DNA of 64,000 nt from Ariolimax columbianus (Eukaryota > Mollusca > Gastropoda > Stylommatophora > Arionidae): positions 43,672,252-43,736,251 of the forward strand of contig JAVGWX010000006.1 of the NCBI GenBank assembly GCA_036924085.1. Reading direction: 5' to 3'. Each line of letters opens with the position of its first letter. Within the stretch, counting starts at the first letter, position 1. Shown piece by piece: positions 22,027-33,264 of this stretch. The notes beneath the pieces are model-generated. The model saw nothing but the letters and a program-made list of their open reading frames with translations. It was not told where the DNA came from and made no database searches. Both the position numbers and the translations under genes were made by a program.

Positions 22027-23779
22027 TATATAAATATAAATAACTTTATAAACATTATTATAAGCATCCGATGGATAGCTTAGAATGCTAACGAATATGA
22101 ACTGAGGAATTCTCAAGCGCTGCTAATTACACGCGTTAGAAAAGAAGAAATGTAATTATTGGTGGCGGGGGGGGGGGGGGGGGGGGTGTATTCACAGAGA
22201 ACAAGAACATTGACTACAAACAAAATTACTGAAAGACAGAACGACAACGACAGTTTAGCACCATGTGTTTGAGGTAGTTAAAATATAATAGTTGTCCATC
22301 ACAAGTGATGAAGACCACTCTCTTTGTTCAGCCGTGTGGACAGTCGTATCTCTTGCTGTGTCCGCTGGAATGGGTGACTTACGAGGTTATTTGGATTAAA
22401 GTGAGGAAGAAACTGCGCCTTTTGTCAACCTCACTCACAGAGCCTAAGCTACCTTTTGCCAGTGGCAAGACATTCATCGAGACGACTGGAGATAGCATAG
22501 GATGCAGATTTTGCCTAAGGGTTACCACCGAAGCCTTTCCGTAAACATGAAACCCGCAGGGTAGAAAGGTGGGATGGCATCTAACGCAGTTTGTCGTGCC
22601 TTTTCGATAACCATAAGAGGTCGTATGGACAACACTCAGCGTGTGAGTGGGTCTGGCATCTCTCCCCAGCTGTATTCAGCTCATCATAGTAGCATCTAAA
22701 ATTCCCACACGCCAAATTCGTGAAGGTGAACCGGCAGAACTAACTCGTGAAATACGTCGCAGGTATAAGCGTAGTACCATTCAGCCGGCGTCCAGACCAG
22801 GATAAACGGATGGACGAAATCACAAAAAAAGAACGAAATAACAAGTCCAGACGGAAAACAACACCACGTTTCAGTGAATACAAGTGTAAGTCGTCGACTA
22901 GTGTGAATTACAGGCAAATCCGTGGTCTAGCGGCATCCATAATGATCCAAAACAGTAGAGAAATGTAGACTCACAGTCAGTTATGGCGCCATCTTTGCCA
23001 GATTTTTTTTTTTTTTTAAATAGTTAAAATAACATAATTCATAACCGACACTAGGGACACGACTATGTGAAGATTTTTGGACGACTTCAGGAGTCTGTGA
23101 GACACATTATAATATCATTTATGATATGCTAATGACGGAAATAGTATTTTGCATGCAAGAGACATACATATTTAATCCTTGATTTACGAAATCATCGTTT
23201 CTTTTTTGTTAAACATGTGATGTGGATACATAGAATCCAATAAAACGTGAAGAAATCAGTATAATACGATTATAATGCCCCATTTTAATGCCCATAGGAA
23301 TACCCTGGAACTTCTAACACTTACGTCTGACCCAGGTGTATTGAAGTGTGTTTATATAATCAATGATTCTTGGGAATGCATGCAACATTAATCGAGTTAT
23401 CGTTTTCTGGGGCATTTTTTTGACGAGCTGTGAAAAATTGAGCACAAAAAACGATGATCTACAGAAGCAGATAACTTTTGGAACAGATATACTCGTAAAG
23501 TCATTACAGCGGTGACTCCTTGGTCTGTTTCCGTTTAGGTGAACTAGAAGGTGAAGGTGTAGAAAATGTTGATGGTTGGTAGAAAGGAAATATAAGCTTG
23601 TTTACGTGGGCATAAGTTCTGGATATGTCTGGTTTTAAGTGAAGTGGGAATGGTACTAGGGGAGTGGCGTAACGATTGGTGTAGTACGCATCGGAATGGT
23701 TGAGGGGTGCGCATTGTGGACGAGATGAACTGGATTCAAGGGGTCAACTGTATTTGGATCGAGTGGGAGAGCGTTTTAA
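22027..23779. other. No gene recognised; poly-G at 22167-22186
   Basis: A 20-base G-run, a T-run at about 23006-23019 and unremarkable AT-rich sequence. Short frames (22305-22544, 22747-22968) have no domain or composition suggesting a gene. Confidence 0.45.
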
Positions 23780-24400
23780 TGGCATGGCTTTACTTGGGTC
23801 GAGTGGGAAGGTGAACGAATGACATGACTGTACTTGATCTAGTGGGAAGGTGAATTACTGATATGACTGTACTTGATCTAGTGGGAAGGTGAACGAATGA
23901 CATGACTGTACTTGATCTAGTGGGAAGGTGAATTACTGACATGACTGTACTTGATCTAGTGGGAAGGTAAACGAAGGACATGACTGTACTCGATCTAGTG
24001 GGAAGGTAAATTACTGACATGACTGTACTTGGAGCGAGTGGGAAGGTGAACGAATGACATGACTGTACTTGGATCGAGTGGGAAGGTGAACGAATGACAT
24101 GACTGAATTTGATCGAGTGGGAAGGTGAATTACTGACATGACTGTACTTGGATCGAGTGGGAAGGTGAATTACTGACATGACTGTACGTGATCTAGTGGG
24201 AAGGTGAATTACTGACATGGCTGTACTTGGATCGAGTGGGAAGGTGAATTACTGTCATGTCTGTACTTGGACTGAGTGGGAAGGTGAAATAATGAAATGG
24301 CTTTACTTGGGTCGAGTGATGGTGAAATAATGACTTGGCTTTACTTGGGTCGAGTGATGGTAAATTATTAATATGACAACTTCGATTGAGTGGGGCAGTG
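23780..24400. repeat. 39-40 bp minisatellite, about 15-16 copies
   Basis: Units read gtgggaaggtgaa[c/t]... followed by tgacatgactgtacttg and then gatctag or gatcgag. Variants alternate (gaacgaatgac against gaattactgac). The minus frame 3790-4218 of this block (23790-24218) is open only because many units are 39 bp. Confidence 0.93.
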
Positions 24401-24414
24401 AATGAATGAAATAC

Positions 24415-25590
24415 TTTACTTGGATCCAGTTGATTTGTGAATTAATGACATGAATTTATAGGGGCTGCTGTGTGGTGGTAGTCTTGTTACATGGCTACAC
24501 CATTTTAGTTGCTGTCTTCTGCTGTATTCTAATACTGGTGTTGTTCCAACTAATCTCCTGTAATCGTTTCTGATCATGTCTCTCCTTGTCACACCCAATA
24601 TTTTTCGCAAGCATTTCCTTTTTATTTTTTTACAATGCAGCGTTTTAATTTGAAGTTAGTGTCCAGTTCTGACATTGATAGCAGAGTGTCGGGACGAAAA
24701 TCGTGCTGTATTAATCTTGTAATTAAGTATTAGTGTTAATTGTCCAATCATCTGATTTGCCTTAATGCATCTTTGTCGGATTTCCGCTGTAATTTTTCCG
24801 TCTGCTGATGTTGTGATCCCTGGGTATGTGATATATTTTACATGTTCTGTTTGATTTGCTACTTTTCAAGGAAGATATTGATGTATGCGACTATTCTATA
24901 TACTTTCGTGACTTCAGTTTTCTCTATGTTGGTTTTCATGATGTATTCTTTACATGTTGTATTTAGTTTATTAATATGTTACTGCAATTGTATTTCTGAA
25001 GCAGGTTTGGCTGCTTAATCATCAGCCAAAAGAAATTCTCTTAAGAGTTCACCAATGTAGCTACCTTCATTTGATTTGGCTGTTTTACAAATGTGGTCTG
25101 CATATGTAATGTAAAACAAAGAGGATAGCACACATCTTTGTCGTACCTCACATTCAATATGAAAACTTTTATTTGATATCGCCGATAATGACTGGCATCT
25201 CGTAGTTTTGCACTCAGTCATGCCTATTTCAAGTCCTCGATAACATTTGTTCCTCATCTTCTTCTGTTATCACCGTTGTTCGTTCATGCGATTGTATCAA
25301 GTTTATATTAACGGGCTTGTCGCTCAATTAATTCAGTTCGACTCGGTATAATATTGCCCTAAAAACTCGCCAGTGCCTTTGCTCTCTTCCGATTCATAAC
25401 TGTTCTGACTCCTCTGTTGTTCGGGTTTCCTCTAGTGTATATTATATTGTATGTCTCCGTTGTAATTTCCCCTGCGTCGTTCCATGTCATCTCGCTCAGT
25501 CCCATTATGTTTATATTCATTTTTGACATTTCCTTCCTGATATGTTTTAGTTTTCCCGCTTGCGTCACAGTAAGCACGTTCACTATTCAA
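24415..25590 (-). mobile_element. LINE with endonuclease start and RT pieces, broken
   Basis: The minus strand begins with an APE-type endonuclease N-terminus (25359-25583: NVLTVTQAGKLKHI, then MNINIMGLSEMTWND). RT palm pieces follow at 25015-25257 (EVRQRCVLSSLFYITYADHI and LLADD) and YIMKTNIEKTEV-like residues near 24930. The C-terminal piece KILGVTRRDMIRNDYRR (24416-24610) completes the order. The EN to RT order is kept but most of the EN and the RT fingers are missing, and stops are frequent. Confidence 0.8.
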
Positions 25591-25668
25591 TGTTACACGT
25601 TCACTATCCAATGTTACACGTTCACTATTCAATGTTACACGTTCACTATTCAATGTTACCAACAACAT
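25582..25668. repeat. 21-bp tandem repeat at the LINE endonuclease start
   Basis: About four units of aatgttacacgttcactatt(c). On the minus strand the unit overlaps the first codons of the endonuclease region (..NVLTV). Confidence 0.88.
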
Positions 25669-25889
25669 TGTAAGTTATATATAAGGTAAACGTGGAGACG
25701 TCGATGTAAACAAAGTACTCGTATGCTTGTTTATCCCTTCGCTTTCTTTTCTGTTGGTTATTGTATATTTTTTTGGAGCGAAGAACAATACCTTTCTATG
25801 TGATTGTTGTCACTTACAAAGAAAGAAAGTTGTACGATGTAGCTTCAAATAGTTATCGGAATTAGTGAATGGAAATACGTTTCAATAAA

Positions 25890-26905
25890 ATTATATGCAC
25901 TACATTTCATTCAAAGTAGTTTCTATCGGCAACTACAAACTTTTTCCAACGTCCATACAGCTGCTGGAAACATTCGTGGAACGCATTCTTTGACACCTCT
26001 CTCAGCTGCTGGAAACATTTGTGGCACTCATTCCTTGACACTCTCTCAGCTGCTGGAAACATTTGTGGCACGCATTCCTTGACACCTCTCTCAGCTGCTG
26101 GAAACCTTTGTGGCACTCATTCCTTGACACTCTCTCAGCTGCTGGAAACATTCGTGGCACGCATTCCTGGACACTCTCTCAGCTGCTGGAAACATTTGTG
26201 GCACGCATTCCTTGACACTCTCTCAGCTGCTGGAAACATTTGTGGCAAGCATTCCTTGACACCTCTCAGCTATCTTGTTTCATTGGTGATAACGTTCTCA
26301 GCATCCATGAAACGCTGTCCCTTCACTTCCGATATCAGTCGAGAGAACAAGGAAAAATCAGCACGTGCCAGGTTGGGAGAGTTTGACGGATGTTCTAAGG
26401 TAACCACATTGCGTTTTGCGAGGTACTGTTTCACCAGGAGCAGATTTCTTTGTTAACCGTTCGGCCTTCAGGAATGACATCTGTCATGATACAATACCCT
26501 GGGAATTTTAAAAAAAACAACTTCCAACATAACTTTTCCTTTGCTCTTGTCCAAACGAAATCTCTGTGTCCGGGGAGATGTGAGAGATTTCCATTCAGAG
26601 GACTGACGTTTAGTCTGAGGATCGTACAAAAAACACCAGGCTTCATCTCCTGTGATTGTGTTGTTGAGAATTTTGCTATCTTAATCAGCCATTGTGATTA
26701 GACCTCACACAGAGTCAATATCATTGTTTTATGTTTAGGAGATAACATTTTGGGAACCATGTGTTGACAAACACTGTGCATGTGCAGTTCATTCTGGAGA
26801 ATACTGTGACAATTTCCAACTGATATTTCAACTTCTGGTGCTATTTTCTTGACACTAAGTCTTATGTCAGCACACACAACGTTTCGAACTTATAAATACA
26901 AATTA
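25890..26905 (-). pseudogene. Mariner transposase pseudogene
   Basis: The minus strand carries mariner-type blocks in order: VKKIAPEVEISVGNCHSIL and FVPKML-like residues, ITGDEAWCFLYDPQTKRQS (first catalytic D in GDE, codon at 26645-26647), KSKGKVMLEVVFF and PEGRTVNKEI. Next comes LVKQYLAKRNVV, then HPSNSPNLARADF, and finally CFQQLYGRWKKFVVADRNYFE. The stretch with the second catalytic D (HDNAPAH in the family) is deleted, and the third is Asn (SPNL for SPDL). Stops and frameshifts add to this, so it is inactive. The helix-turn-helix part is missing. Confidence 0.88.
25970..26275. repeat. 44-45 bp minisatellite made of mariner codons, about 6-7 copies
   Basis: Units of tcagctgctggaaacatttg then tggcacgcattccttgacac encode on the minus strand variants of VSKNAFHECFQQL, a single-copy segment just before the transposase C-terminus. 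Period alternates 44 and 45, so the reading frame shifts along the array. Confidence 0.92.
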
Positions 26906-27329
26906 TCCATAATATCATCTTTCATTCAAACATTAGTCGAATATTCCGGGAAGCTACCTCGTATGTAATAATTACAAAAGAAAACATCACTTAGCATATC
27001 ATAGACAATACGTTTTCTAATAATATATTTGCAACTTACTTCCCCTGTTTTGGGCAGTTCGCCAAATATCATAGTAACACGTCACACACCATTGACACTA
27101 CGTCATACATCATGAGCACTATTTCAAATATCATGAACACCACGTCAGACAACAGGTTTCCAATGTTCAGCCACGTAGATTTCGTAGTTAAGTCTCGTCA
27201 ACATGTCATCCATTTTACATGTTTTCACAAGATATTTGCAGAACATCAAGGGGTCTGGGTCTTGTGTTGCCTCACAGTAGAATCTCTCCATCTCAGCATA
27301 CCTGTCTCTTTAAGGTCTTCCGGCATCGT
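26906..27329. other. No feature recognised
   Basis: Degenerate near-repeats of catgaacaccacgtcag at 27060-27150; otherwise nothing seen. Confidence 0.4.
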
Positions 27330-27382
27330 GATGTAATGTATTATAAGTAGCATGTCCTTTGTAGAACGTCGCTTCTTACAAC
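27330..27382 (-). mobile_element. LINE 3'-terminal remnant (ATFYKGHAT)
   Basis: The minus strand encodes EATFYKGHATY, the same last residues as in the LINEs ending at 51.2 kb (EATFHKGHAT) and 59.97 kb (GATFFKGYAT). Too short to say more. Confidence 0.55.
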
Positions 27383-27622
27383 AGGCAACTACTTTGATTG
27401 TTTTACATTTATTGGGAGGTCTGCAGCACACTAGGATGCCATTACCATCCGGACGTGGAGAAGCGATTGCACCGTGATAACCAGTTCTGAACTTATTTAT
27501 CGACTTTCATGTTGCGTAAGGTAAGTGGTGACCAGGCACAGGTTTCTCCGCAGTTAGATCCACTGGATCTGTATCAGTTCATTCCACTTTTCAATGCGGT
27601 GTTTTCTTTAACTTACTTATGG

Positions 27623-27980
27623 CTTGACTTGGATTCGTTCGTTCTCAGTCTCCCGCTACCAAACCCTGAAAGGGCTTAAGTAGCAGAATGTAGTCCAGAG
27701 AACGGAATGCGTTGTGTCGTAGTTTACAGCGTGTCTGTGATATTGGCACATTTCGTTCCAATACATCGGACTTTAGCAAGCATTTTTTGAGTACCGGGTT
27801 AGCATTCCCTCTTCGGTCCGTTCTCCTTATCCAGTCTGTCCTGCTGCAGCCTGTTATCCAGGATCACCGCGTGGAGGTGTAGAAGGGTCTTGGCAGCTCT
27901 GGTTCGCTGGCCCTGACGATAGCAGTCAGCTATGGGTCGCTGACCACTGCAGCTCATGCGCTGCTCAGCATCTTGATCCC
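27623..27980 (-). mobile_element. P1: full-length SINE-like element with perfect TSD
   Basis: 358 bp flanked by a perfect 14-bp direct repeat taacttacttatgg (27609-27622 and 27981-27994). On the minus strand it begins gggatcaagatgctgagcag and ends gagaacgaacgaatccaag. Full-length relatives are at 42.50 and 53.56 kb, each with its own TSD. No ORF is conserved; an A-box-like gagctgcagtgg lies near the 5' end but no B box was seen. Confidence 0.9.
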
Positions 27981-28254
27981 TAACTTACTTATGGTGAGCA
28001 TCTATTACTGGGTGATTCACTGACTCAACTATCTTTGTCTAAGTCTTAGTCGGTCTGTACTTCTGCAAGGCCCCGGTAATCCTTGTGCAGGTTCCAACTC
28101 TTGTCCGAGTGGGTAGTAGACGGTATGTGCATGTCTCTGCTTAGCTGGTTGGAATCGAGTAGTGCTGCGTCTTGTTGTTTATTGTATGCTGGTCCCAGCT
28201 CAGTTTCCAGTTGGTTCTGTCTCGGGCAAGGGTTGTCAGTGGAAGGCTAACTTG

Positions 28255-28690
28255 TTTCTTTCAAGATTGCTAGTGTTGTACAGCTGGAGCGAATCTTGTC
28301 ACCAATTTGAAAGTCTTCCAGGAGGTCTCTTTTTGCCGTGGGGGTACCAACGAGCGGTTGCTGTGCTCCAACGTTCGTTTTTCCTTTGGACTAAATAGTC
28401 TGCCCAGTGGTGGTTAGAGCTGTTGACATGTTGTAGAACATCTTTGACGTGTGACAATGCCCGGATGTCACTGTTGATAAGATCTTCCTGGCGCTGTTGT
28501 TTAAGTGATAGGCCTTTGAGACCGCGCTCAAGCGAGGCAAGTGTTGTCCTTAGCTGACTATCCGTGGTGTTTGTCAGAGACCAGGTTTCACTTCCATAGC
28601 ATAGAGCTGGTAAGACCACTGAGCCGAATAGCTCTGCTCATAGTCTGGCATCTGTCGTGGCGTCTGTTGTTGACTTTATCCAGTTGAAGA
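28255..28690 (-). mobile_element. LINE fragment: RT C-terminus (RTE-like)
   Basis: The minus frame reads MVLPALCYGSETWSLTNTTD, LRTTLASLERGLKGLSLKQQ, IRALSHVKDVLQHV, HHWADYLVQRKNERWSTA and RWYPHGKKRPPGRLSNW. This series (YGSETWSLT, ER.L.G.SL, W.GH....RW, WYPxGxKRPxGRP) is typical of RTE-like RT ends. One open frame of 106 codons remains. Confidence 0.8.
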
Positions 28691-29093
28691 CGGCCTAGCC
28701 CGCGCGTCGGTGTCCGACAAACGCGTACTTTGGCTAAACTGTAAATTAGCTCAAAACTTAAGGAGGCTGCAGACAAGCTCCAAACAGGTCATTGCAGAAA
28801 CTTGTCTGACTGTGCCAACAACAAAAAATTAGATGAAAAGACAAATTTAAAAAAAAAAAAAATTCTTTTTACCCATACATTATTCTCAGTTGTAGATGTT
28901 GTTTCTGTAGTTGTTCGTGGATACTCCAGCAATAATAATGTATCACTTAGTATGTTTCTTTTATAGTTAGTTACCATGACTCTTCTGACGTCCCAAAGAG
29001 GGCTAGAAAATGTGGACTGGGTTCCTTTTAGCTATAGTGCTGCGCATCAGTAAGCTGACAACTATGGGGATTATATTGTCTATACACTTAATC
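28691..29093. other. No feature recognised
   Basis: A-run at about 28849-28861; nothing else seen. Confidence 0.4.
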
Positions 29094-29362
29094 TCGATTT
29101 TTCTTCACTTCCTTGATCAGCGTTTTTAACTTGACCTCGATTACTCTTCACTTCCTTGATCAGCATTTTTAACTTGACCTCTATTACTCTCGATTACTCT
29201 TCACTTCCTTGATCAGCATTTTTAGCTTGACCTAGATTATTCGTCATTTCCTTAATCAATATGTTGAAACTAACCCTGATTTCCCTTCACTTTCTGTATC
29301 TCTATGTTTCACCTAATCTTGATTACTCTTCGCTGCCAGGATCAGCATGTTTCAACTAATCA
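29094..29362. repeat. 43-bp degenerate tandem repeat, about 6 copies
   Basis: Units such as tcgattactcttcacttcc then ttgatcagcatttttaac start at 29094 and 29137 and become increasingly divergent to 29360. Confidence 0.82.
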
Positions 29363-29520
29363 TCTTTTCTCTGCACTTCGCATGGCTGTAGATAAGATAA
29401 TATAAAACTTATACTTGGATTAACTAAAACCTGTAACTTCCACTTTGATAAAAAGATAGTGAGAGAAAGTGGACTAGATTATAAAGTAATTCAGTTCCAA
29501 TGATAAGTTGTATCTCGTAA

Positions 29521-29682
29521 CGCACACATAAACAAACCCACATACACATAAACACAAACACACAGAAACACACATACAAATACGCATACACACAATACAC
29601 ACCCGTAAACACACAAGCACACATACACAAACACACACACACACACACAGACACACACCGAAACCCACAAACCCACACACCT
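29521..29682. repeat. CA-rich microsatellite tract
   Basis: Imperfect acacaca repeats. The overlapping Cys/Val-rich frames are translations of the repeat, not genes. Confidence 0.9.
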
Positions 29683-29689
29683 ACACGTG

Positions 29690-30600
29690 TCTCTCGATAT
29701 CCCTCATTAATTCAACCATTAACACTGCAACGGACAGAAATAAGAGGAGTACGTAGACCACAGAATCAAATGTAAAAATGCCATCCCATTCCTGAAAGTA
29801 GTATTCTGCAGCACTAAGGACAGTAAAGCTATTTTTGTACTGACTGCGTCATGCAATGATCGGTTGGCTCTAGTGAAGTTGATGACCATACGAAATTGCC
29901 AGTCTATACAAGTACGCACCTACTCATACATGTCAAAGTCAATTAAGTAACATGTCTTTCCCAGAAATCCGCTCTGACATCAGCCAATCTATTTGGTTGT
30001 TGAAAGTTGCTTTGCATGTGTGCTGTACTGTAGGTTGCCGTTATTTTCCGTACTTGAATAAGAAATCGTACAAAACAACAACAAAACAACACCCGTGTCC
30101 GAAAACCTGGACACGGAAGGATTCGTCCATTGTGAATTGGGATAGAGAAAACCTGTGCATTGCTGCCTGCTCCAGCTCAAGAACGAAGTGATAAAGAAAT
30201 ATACAAATATTCTTATTCCTTTACAAGGAACTCTCAAACGAATAAAGCATACATATTCTCCGAGAGTAATGGGAAACTAATGGGAAGATTCAAGAATATA
30301 GTTAGGCAATTTGAATTAGGGGAAAAAGAAACGACAGAGCAGATACGCTGATACATTTTTGTTAAGAAAACCATTTAGTTATCGTTAACACTTTTACAAA
30401 AAAATATCATTGAAGATGATGCATGTGTTAATGCTGAGGAGATATAGTAAGAAATGATACTGACTTTTTATGGTAAAAGATATATTTAATAAATGGTATC
30501 GTAACTACAACACAAACGTTTCCAAGTGCATACATAATTTCCGAACAAAACCCAGTTGTGATTAAAATCGCCATAATACTAACAACAGTTGAATAATTAA
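29690..30600. other. No feature recognised
   Basis: Several overlapping short frames (29952-30351) without motifs. Confidence 0.4.
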
Positions 30601-31355
30601 GAGGTGTGTTCAAAATGTATCCAAGCATTTTTTTTTTCTGCTGAAACAAATGAATCATGGGTGTTGTCCTTAGGCAGAAAGGTATAGGCGACCGTCATGC
30701 GCATGTCTGCAATTCTTTCCCTTCCACAGATTGCGTCGGACGCTGGCAGTCAGCGTTTCAGTGTTGAGTGTAATGAGCCCCCGTCGGGTTTTCATTCACC
30801 CCGAAAAGACGCACTATTTAAAATCATGTTGACCGTTTTATTTTACTCTCGTGGAATTGTGCATCACGAGTAAGCACTACGAGGTCAAAACATTTCCAGA
30901 GTACAACCTGTAGGTAATCCGTGGCTTTTTGATGCTGAACGACGCAAAGAACCGATCCTGTAAACTACGGAAACTTGGCAGCTTCATCATAACAGCGAGC
31001 GCGCCTATTCTTCGTATCTGATTCATACTTTCTTTGCCAAACACAACCTTTCTCTGGTTACTCAAGCTCCCTATTCTCCCGACATGCTCCTTGCAATTTG
31101 TGGCTATTCACCAATCTGAAGATTTCGCCAAAAGAAACCAGATTTGAGCCACAAAAAGGCATTGTGCGGAATGCGACGACCCAGCCGTACTCCATTCCCA
31201 AAGCGGCCTTCCTGAAATGCTTCCAGCAATGGCAGGCCCGCAGGGAGAGGTGAGTGTTGTCCCAAGGAGAGCACTTTGTAGGGGATTAGGGTTGCAAAGC
31301 TCCAGGTGAGTAATTGTATTTTTCGGCCCAAAAATCTACTTTTTTAATACACCTC
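30601..31355 (+). pseudogene. Deleted mariner with both inverted ends
   Basis: About 755 bp bounded by gaggtgtgttcaaaa (30601) and its near-inverse aatacacctc (31355). Coding remnants in order: IMLTVLFYSRGIVHHE, then HHNSERAYSSYL (family HHDNAPAH; the catalytic D is Asn), then HTFFAKHNLSLVTQAPYSPDM. The end reads FLKCFQQWQARRERCVLSQGEHFVGD. The first catalytic block (GDE) is deleted. A C-terminal PKxAFLxCFxxW...EGD motif and TIRs place it in mariner. It is inactive. Confidence 0.85.
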
Positions 31356-31375
31356 AGATATAGCAAGAATCATAT

Positions 31376-31402
31376 ATATATATATTTATATATATCTATA
31401 TA

Positions 31403-31478
<76 letters not shown>
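31376..31478. repeat. (TA)n microsatellite next to a mariner end
   Basis: About 100 bp of TA repeats, starting about 20 bp past the mariner right end. Confidence 0.95.
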
Positions 31479-31480
<2 letters not shown>

Positions 31481-31489
31481 CATCAACAG

Positions 31490-32240
31490 CAGTCTGCAAG
31501 CAATTTGAAAGATATTTTGGAAGTGAAATCGAAAATAAATATTTTCCTCTGATAAAAAAGCGGATTACAATACAAAAAAGAGAGTTTTGAAAAGAATGTA
31601 CACACTAAGTGGGAATAAGTAAAACAAGTATACAGGTAGAAAATAAAAATAAAGAGATTAAATAATCTAAGAAATATAAAGTATATGTAAGACGGCATAT
31701 TAGACAATATGGGAATTGGCAAAGCTGACACCGAAATATAAAACAGATGTAATAAAGCAAGTCAAATCATTGGGCAAATGTCGCCAATATAAATGTTTAA
31801 GAAAGTAACAATGGGTACAGAAAGAGCGATATACAACACAACATACCTTCCCACATTGTGCTATGAGTGCCATAATTTGGTATTAACTTACAAAGATAAA
31901 AGTAGCAGCAGAGATGAAATGCTTGCACATAATGTTTTGAGCAACAAAAATAGATAGAATCAGAAACGAGGTTTTTAGGAGACAAGTAGGTACAACACCA
32001 GTGCTTGATCACACCAAATGGTTCGGCCCCGCGAAACGTCAAACACCAGATAGTATCCCCCAAAAAACTGCGCTATACAGATACAATGTATACAAAGCCA
32101 ATGTTCTACCATGCAAAAGATGAATAGCAGAAATAACAGAAGCAGTAAAGCTAGCCGTGTACGAAGCAAATTCAAGGCCCGGTCAAGAAACCGCTTCAAA
32201 ACCTGACGCTGAAAGGCACAAGCAGCACAAAAAAGCGAAA
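31490..32240 (+). mobile_element. LINE fragment: RT C-terminal third
   Basis: Frame-shifting matches in order: RYFGSEIE (31503), GTERAIYNTTYLPTLCYECHN (31815), RNEVFRRQVGTTPVLDH (31965), NGSAPRNVKHQ-like and CRVRSKFKARS-like residues, and AVKLAVYEANSRP. The TTYVPTLCYG and RRQVGTTPVLDH-type phrases are RTE-like. No frame survives for more than about 40 codons. Confidence 0.65.
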
Positions 32241-32279
32241 CAAAAAAGGGAATGAGGACGTCACATTGCAGTGAATACG

Positions 32280-32510
32280 CTGAGACCAATCAGCGATTCA
32301 TAGTTGATTGTTTACGTTAGGGTCAACGAACCATTGCTGATAAAAACCCTATTCCGTCTCCTAGCGGCAACTCTGGATACAGGCATCACCACGAAGTCTG
32401 ACTAATGGAATAGGGAACGAAGAGGGAATGGAAATTCGGTCCCTAAACTGCAGTGCTGAAATAGGATGTGTCGAACCGTTAGGCGCAGATAATGTAGCTT
32501 CCATCAAGCT
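32280..32510 (+). mobile_element. P6: diverged, 3'-truncated P element
   Basis: Matches P3 in order: cagcgattcatagttgattg for cagcgacccatggctgactg, gtcaacgaaccattgctg for gtcagcgaaccaaagctg, then gaacgaagagggaatg and ggatgtgtcgaaccgttagg. Much older than P1-P3. Confidence 0.6.
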
Positions 32511-32606
32511 ATAACACAACGAAACAAAACGTTCTTTTTCGAGACGATAACTGAAGAGGAAGTTGAAACAAAATTAAGTAAAGGTAAAGAGAAAAAAAAC
32601 ACTCCA

Positions 32607-32628
32607 TACTACTACTACTACTACTACA

Positions 32629-32662
<34 letters not shown>

Positions 32663-32681
32663 TTACTACTACTACCACTAC

Positions 32682-32713
<32 letters not shown>

Positions 32714-32735
32714 ATAATAAAAATAATAATAATAG
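32607..32735. repeat. (CTA)n then (AAT)n microsatellite
   Basis: About 100 bp of act/cta repeats followed by aataataat. Confidence 0.95.
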
Positions 32736-33264
32736 CTGCCCATCGCTTGCGAAGACGGCGACAATATCAAACTATTGCTGCGAAAAATGTCTTTTCTAAT
32801 GACTGTAAAGATCAATCCTGGAACGGCACATCCTGCCACAGTCAGGGAACACAAAGGTGCATCCGGCAGGTGAATCTCTATTAGTATTTTTTTTCCGGAC
32901 ATCACACTTTCGCTTAGCCTCTGCGATGGTAAACTCCAGACTACGCGGTACTGGACACTGAGAGACATAACACATCTGGCGGTATGCAATAGAACAGGCT
33001 CAATAAAGACAAACTGCATGTTTATAGTTGATACGGGAAAGGAGCACAGCACAATATCCCTGATTGTTGAATTAAATCAACTTTCAAACACGCCAATGAT
33101 GGCTTAAAGGAGAGGATACATTAGGAACAAGAATTGATGCATCTTGCCTGATGAGCGAGAATTATGAAAAAGATAGTGGAAATGTATAAATGAAATGTGC
33201 ATCGACTTTTGCGACAAAATAACCGGCGACACTTAATAATGGCGACTTTACCATTTCCAGTTCA
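32736..33264. other. No feature recognised
   Basis: One 113-codon minus frame (32711-33052) has no recognisable domain. Confidence 0.4.

Noticed and set aside
23790..24218. Minus frame rich in HLPTRS repeats as a protein gene
   Set aside because: Translation of a 39-40 bp minisatellite; the frame breaks where units are 40 bp.
29424..29680. Cys/Val-rich open frames on the minus strand
   Set aside because: All three minus frames are open because the DNA is a CA microsatellite.
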